The translations under genes and the position numbers were made by a program. Positions 12,681-13,687 of a stretch of DNA of 13,687 bases are shown piece after piece (positions within the stretch are counted from its first letter, which is position 1; every line of letters starts with the position of its first letter). This stretch comes from an uncultured Acidimicrobiia bacterium. GTDB taxonomy: Bacteria > Actinomycetota > Acidimicrobiia > IMCC26256 > CALEDW01. The notes under the pieces are model-generated. The model did no database searches. It was given only the letters and a program-made list of their open reading frames with translations, and was not told the DNA's origin. The stretch spans positions 1 to 13,687 of the forward strand of contig CALEDW010000211.1 of the NCBI GenBank assembly GCA_937949585.1. The letters run 5' to 3'.

Positions 12681-13687
12681 ATGCCGTCGCCGCCCGTCGC
12701 CGCCCGCCGCCCCACGCGCCTGACCGGTCCCGGTGGCGAACGGGTCGACGACTGGTACTGGCTGCGCGACCGGGACGACCCGGCGACCCTGGCCTACCTG
12801 GAGGCCGAGAACGCCTACGCCGCCGCCGAGCTCGCCGCGCACGGCGAGCTCGTCGACCGCTGCTTCGCCGAGATCCGCGGCCGGGTCCTCGAGACCGACG
12901 TGAGCGCACCCGTGCGATGGGGGCCCTGGGAGTACTTCACCCGCACCGACGAACACCTCCAGCACCCCCGGCACGGACGACGCCCGAGGGGCTCGCCGCC
13001 CGGACGCGACGAGACGCTGTTCCTCGACGAGAACGAGCTCGCCGGCGGCACCGGCTTCGTGAGCCTCGGCGTCCTGGTCCCCGCCCCCGACCACTCGGTC
13101 GTGGCGTGGTCGCTCGACAGCGACGGCAGCGAGCGCCACACGCTGCGGTTCCGGGTGCCCGACCGCGGCGCCGACCTGCCCGACGTGGTGCCCGACGTGG
13201 CCGCGGGCGGAGTGTTCGTGACGCCGGGGAGGTTCTGGTACCTCCGCCTCGACGAGACGATGCGCCCCGCCGAGGTCTGGGAGCACCGGCTCGGCACGCC
13301 GGCGTCGTCGGACCGGCAGGTCTACGTGGAGGAGGACCGGCACTTCCACCTCTCCCTCCGACGCAGCCGGTCGGGGCGCATGGTCTTCGTGCACGCCGCC
13401 GCCAAGGACACCACCGAGGTGCGCTGGTGTCGGACCGACGATCCGGACGGGACCCTCACCCCCGTGACGGCGCGCCGGGAAGGCCTGCACCTCGAGGTGG
13501 ACCACCGGGACGCTGCGGACGGGGGGGTGTTCGCCGTGGCGGCCAACCTCGACGACGCCGAGGACGGGGCGGTGTGGCTGGCGCCGCCCGGCGAGACCGA
13601 CCCGGGGCGGTGGTCCCTGCTGCTGGATCACCGGCCCGGGCGACGCGTGGTCGGCGTCGACGCCTTCGCCGCGCACCTCTTGGTCAC
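12681..13687 (+). CDS. ptrB: Oligopeptidase B-like S9 peptidase, N-terminal part
   Basis: An open frame runs from ATG 12681 to the right edge without a stop (335 codons). It begins VDDWYWLRDRDDPATLAYLE, matching the prolyl oligopeptidase/oligopeptidase B start (D-x-Y-x-W-L-E-D). It then has the LEAENAY helix, EIRGRVLETDVSAPVRWGPWEYFTR, LFLDENELA, FVSLGVLVPAPDHSVVAWSLD and YLRLDETMRPAEVWEHRLGT, which are blades of the seven-bladed propeller. These favour oligopeptidase B (cleavage of short peptides after Arg/Lys) over prolyl oligopeptidase. The catalytic Ser-Asp-His domain lies past the window edge, so activity and specificity are not confirmed. There is no signal peptide, and it is presumed cytoplasmic. 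It is transcribed divergently from hisI. Confidence 0.88.
   Translation, partial: MPSPPVAARRPTRLTGPGGERVDDWYWLRDRDDPATLAYLEAENAYAAAELAAHGELVDRCFAEIRGRVLETDVSAPVRWGPWEYFTRTDEHLQHPRHGRRPRGSPPGRDETLFLDENELAGGTGFVSLGVLVPAPDHSVVAWSLDSDGSERHTLRFRVPDRGADLPDVVPDVAAGGVFVTPGRFWYLRLDETMRPAEVWEHRLGTPASSDRQVYVEEDRHFHLSLRRSRSGRMVFVHAAAKDTTEVRWCRTDDPDGTLTPVTARREGLHLEVDHRDAADGGVFAVAANLDDAEDGAVWLAPPGETDPGRWSLLLDHRPGRRVVGVDAFAAHLLV

Noticed and set aside
9885..13676. A 1263-codon open frame on the minus strand
   Set aside because: Its last 273 codons are the real ygfZ-like gene; the rest is out of frame with trpE and hisI and antisense to the peptidase gene. Such long open frames are expected where G+C at third positions is very high.
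12681..13687. The right-end frame as a DPP4-type or other S9 peptidase, or as a broken gene
   Set aside because: The N-terminal and propeller motifs match the oligopeptidase B pattern, and the frame is uninterrupted to the edge. The missing catalytic domain is due to the window boundary, not to truncation.
1..13687. CRISPR arrays, insertion sequences, phage genes, tRNA genes or an undescribed defence system
   Set aside because: No direct-repeat array, transposase or integrase motif, or tRNA-like segment was recognised. Nearly every base is assigned to a recognisable housekeeping, metabolic or signalling gene.

Overview
The window looks like chromosomal DNA from a very GC-rich actinobacterium. 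The evidence is extreme G+C at third codon positions, 7 GTG starts among the 13 genes whose start is visible, almost no intergenic space, and the gene order hisI-trpE-(...)-trpC-(...)-trpB-trpA, which is the his-trp supraoperon order known from Actinobacteria. A dedicated trpF, a second TrpB-like gene, and no lgt in the usual place after trpA suggest a lineage outside the Streptomyces/Mycobacterium group, perhaps Acidimicrobiia. That placement is inference only.

Layout from left to right. (1) Positions 2-1339 on the + strand hold the 3' part of a Tat-exported DUF1501 protein. (2) Positions 1311-6506 on the minus strand form one compact operon, transcribed trpC, trpB2 (TrpB-like PLP enzyme), trpF, trpB, trpA, then a small Cys/His protein with a histidine-triad-like motif. 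(3) Positions 6533-9975 on the + strand hold a GH1 beta-glycosidase, an OmpR-type response regulator and a sensor histidine kinase, in series with gaps of 13 and 7 bp. (4) Positions 9885-12630 on the minus strand hold hisI, trpE and a YgfZ/GcvT-like folate-binding protein, joined by 4-nt stop/start overlaps. (5) Positions 12681-13687 on the + strand hold the N-terminal part of an oligopeptidase B-like S9 peptidase, cut by the window edge.

Function. hisI, trpE, trpC, trpF, trpB and trpA supply one histidine step and most of the tryptophan pathway: chorismate to anthranilate (large subunit), phosphoribosylanthranilate isomerisation, indole-glycerol-phosphate formation, and tryptophan synthase. 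trpG (amidotransferase) and trpD are not here and must lie elsewhere. The two minus-strand blocks look like one ancestral his-trp cluster now separated by the + strand glycosidase/two-component cassette.

Regulatory layout. Both divergent gene pairs (trpC/GH1 and hisI/S9 peptidase) have very short spacers of 26 and 50 bp. In each, two TANNNT -10-like hexamers on opposite strands overlap in the same TA step. For trpC, the GH1 gene and hisI, the hexamer lies 7-9 nt from the start codon, as expected for leaderless or near-leaderless transcripts. No gene-free stretch exceeds 63 bp. No tRNA, rRNA, CRISPR array, insertion sequence or trp leader peptide was seen. The most unusual items are the overlapping divergent -10 elements, the two TrpB paralogues in one operon, and the small HIT-like protein translationally coupled to trpA.
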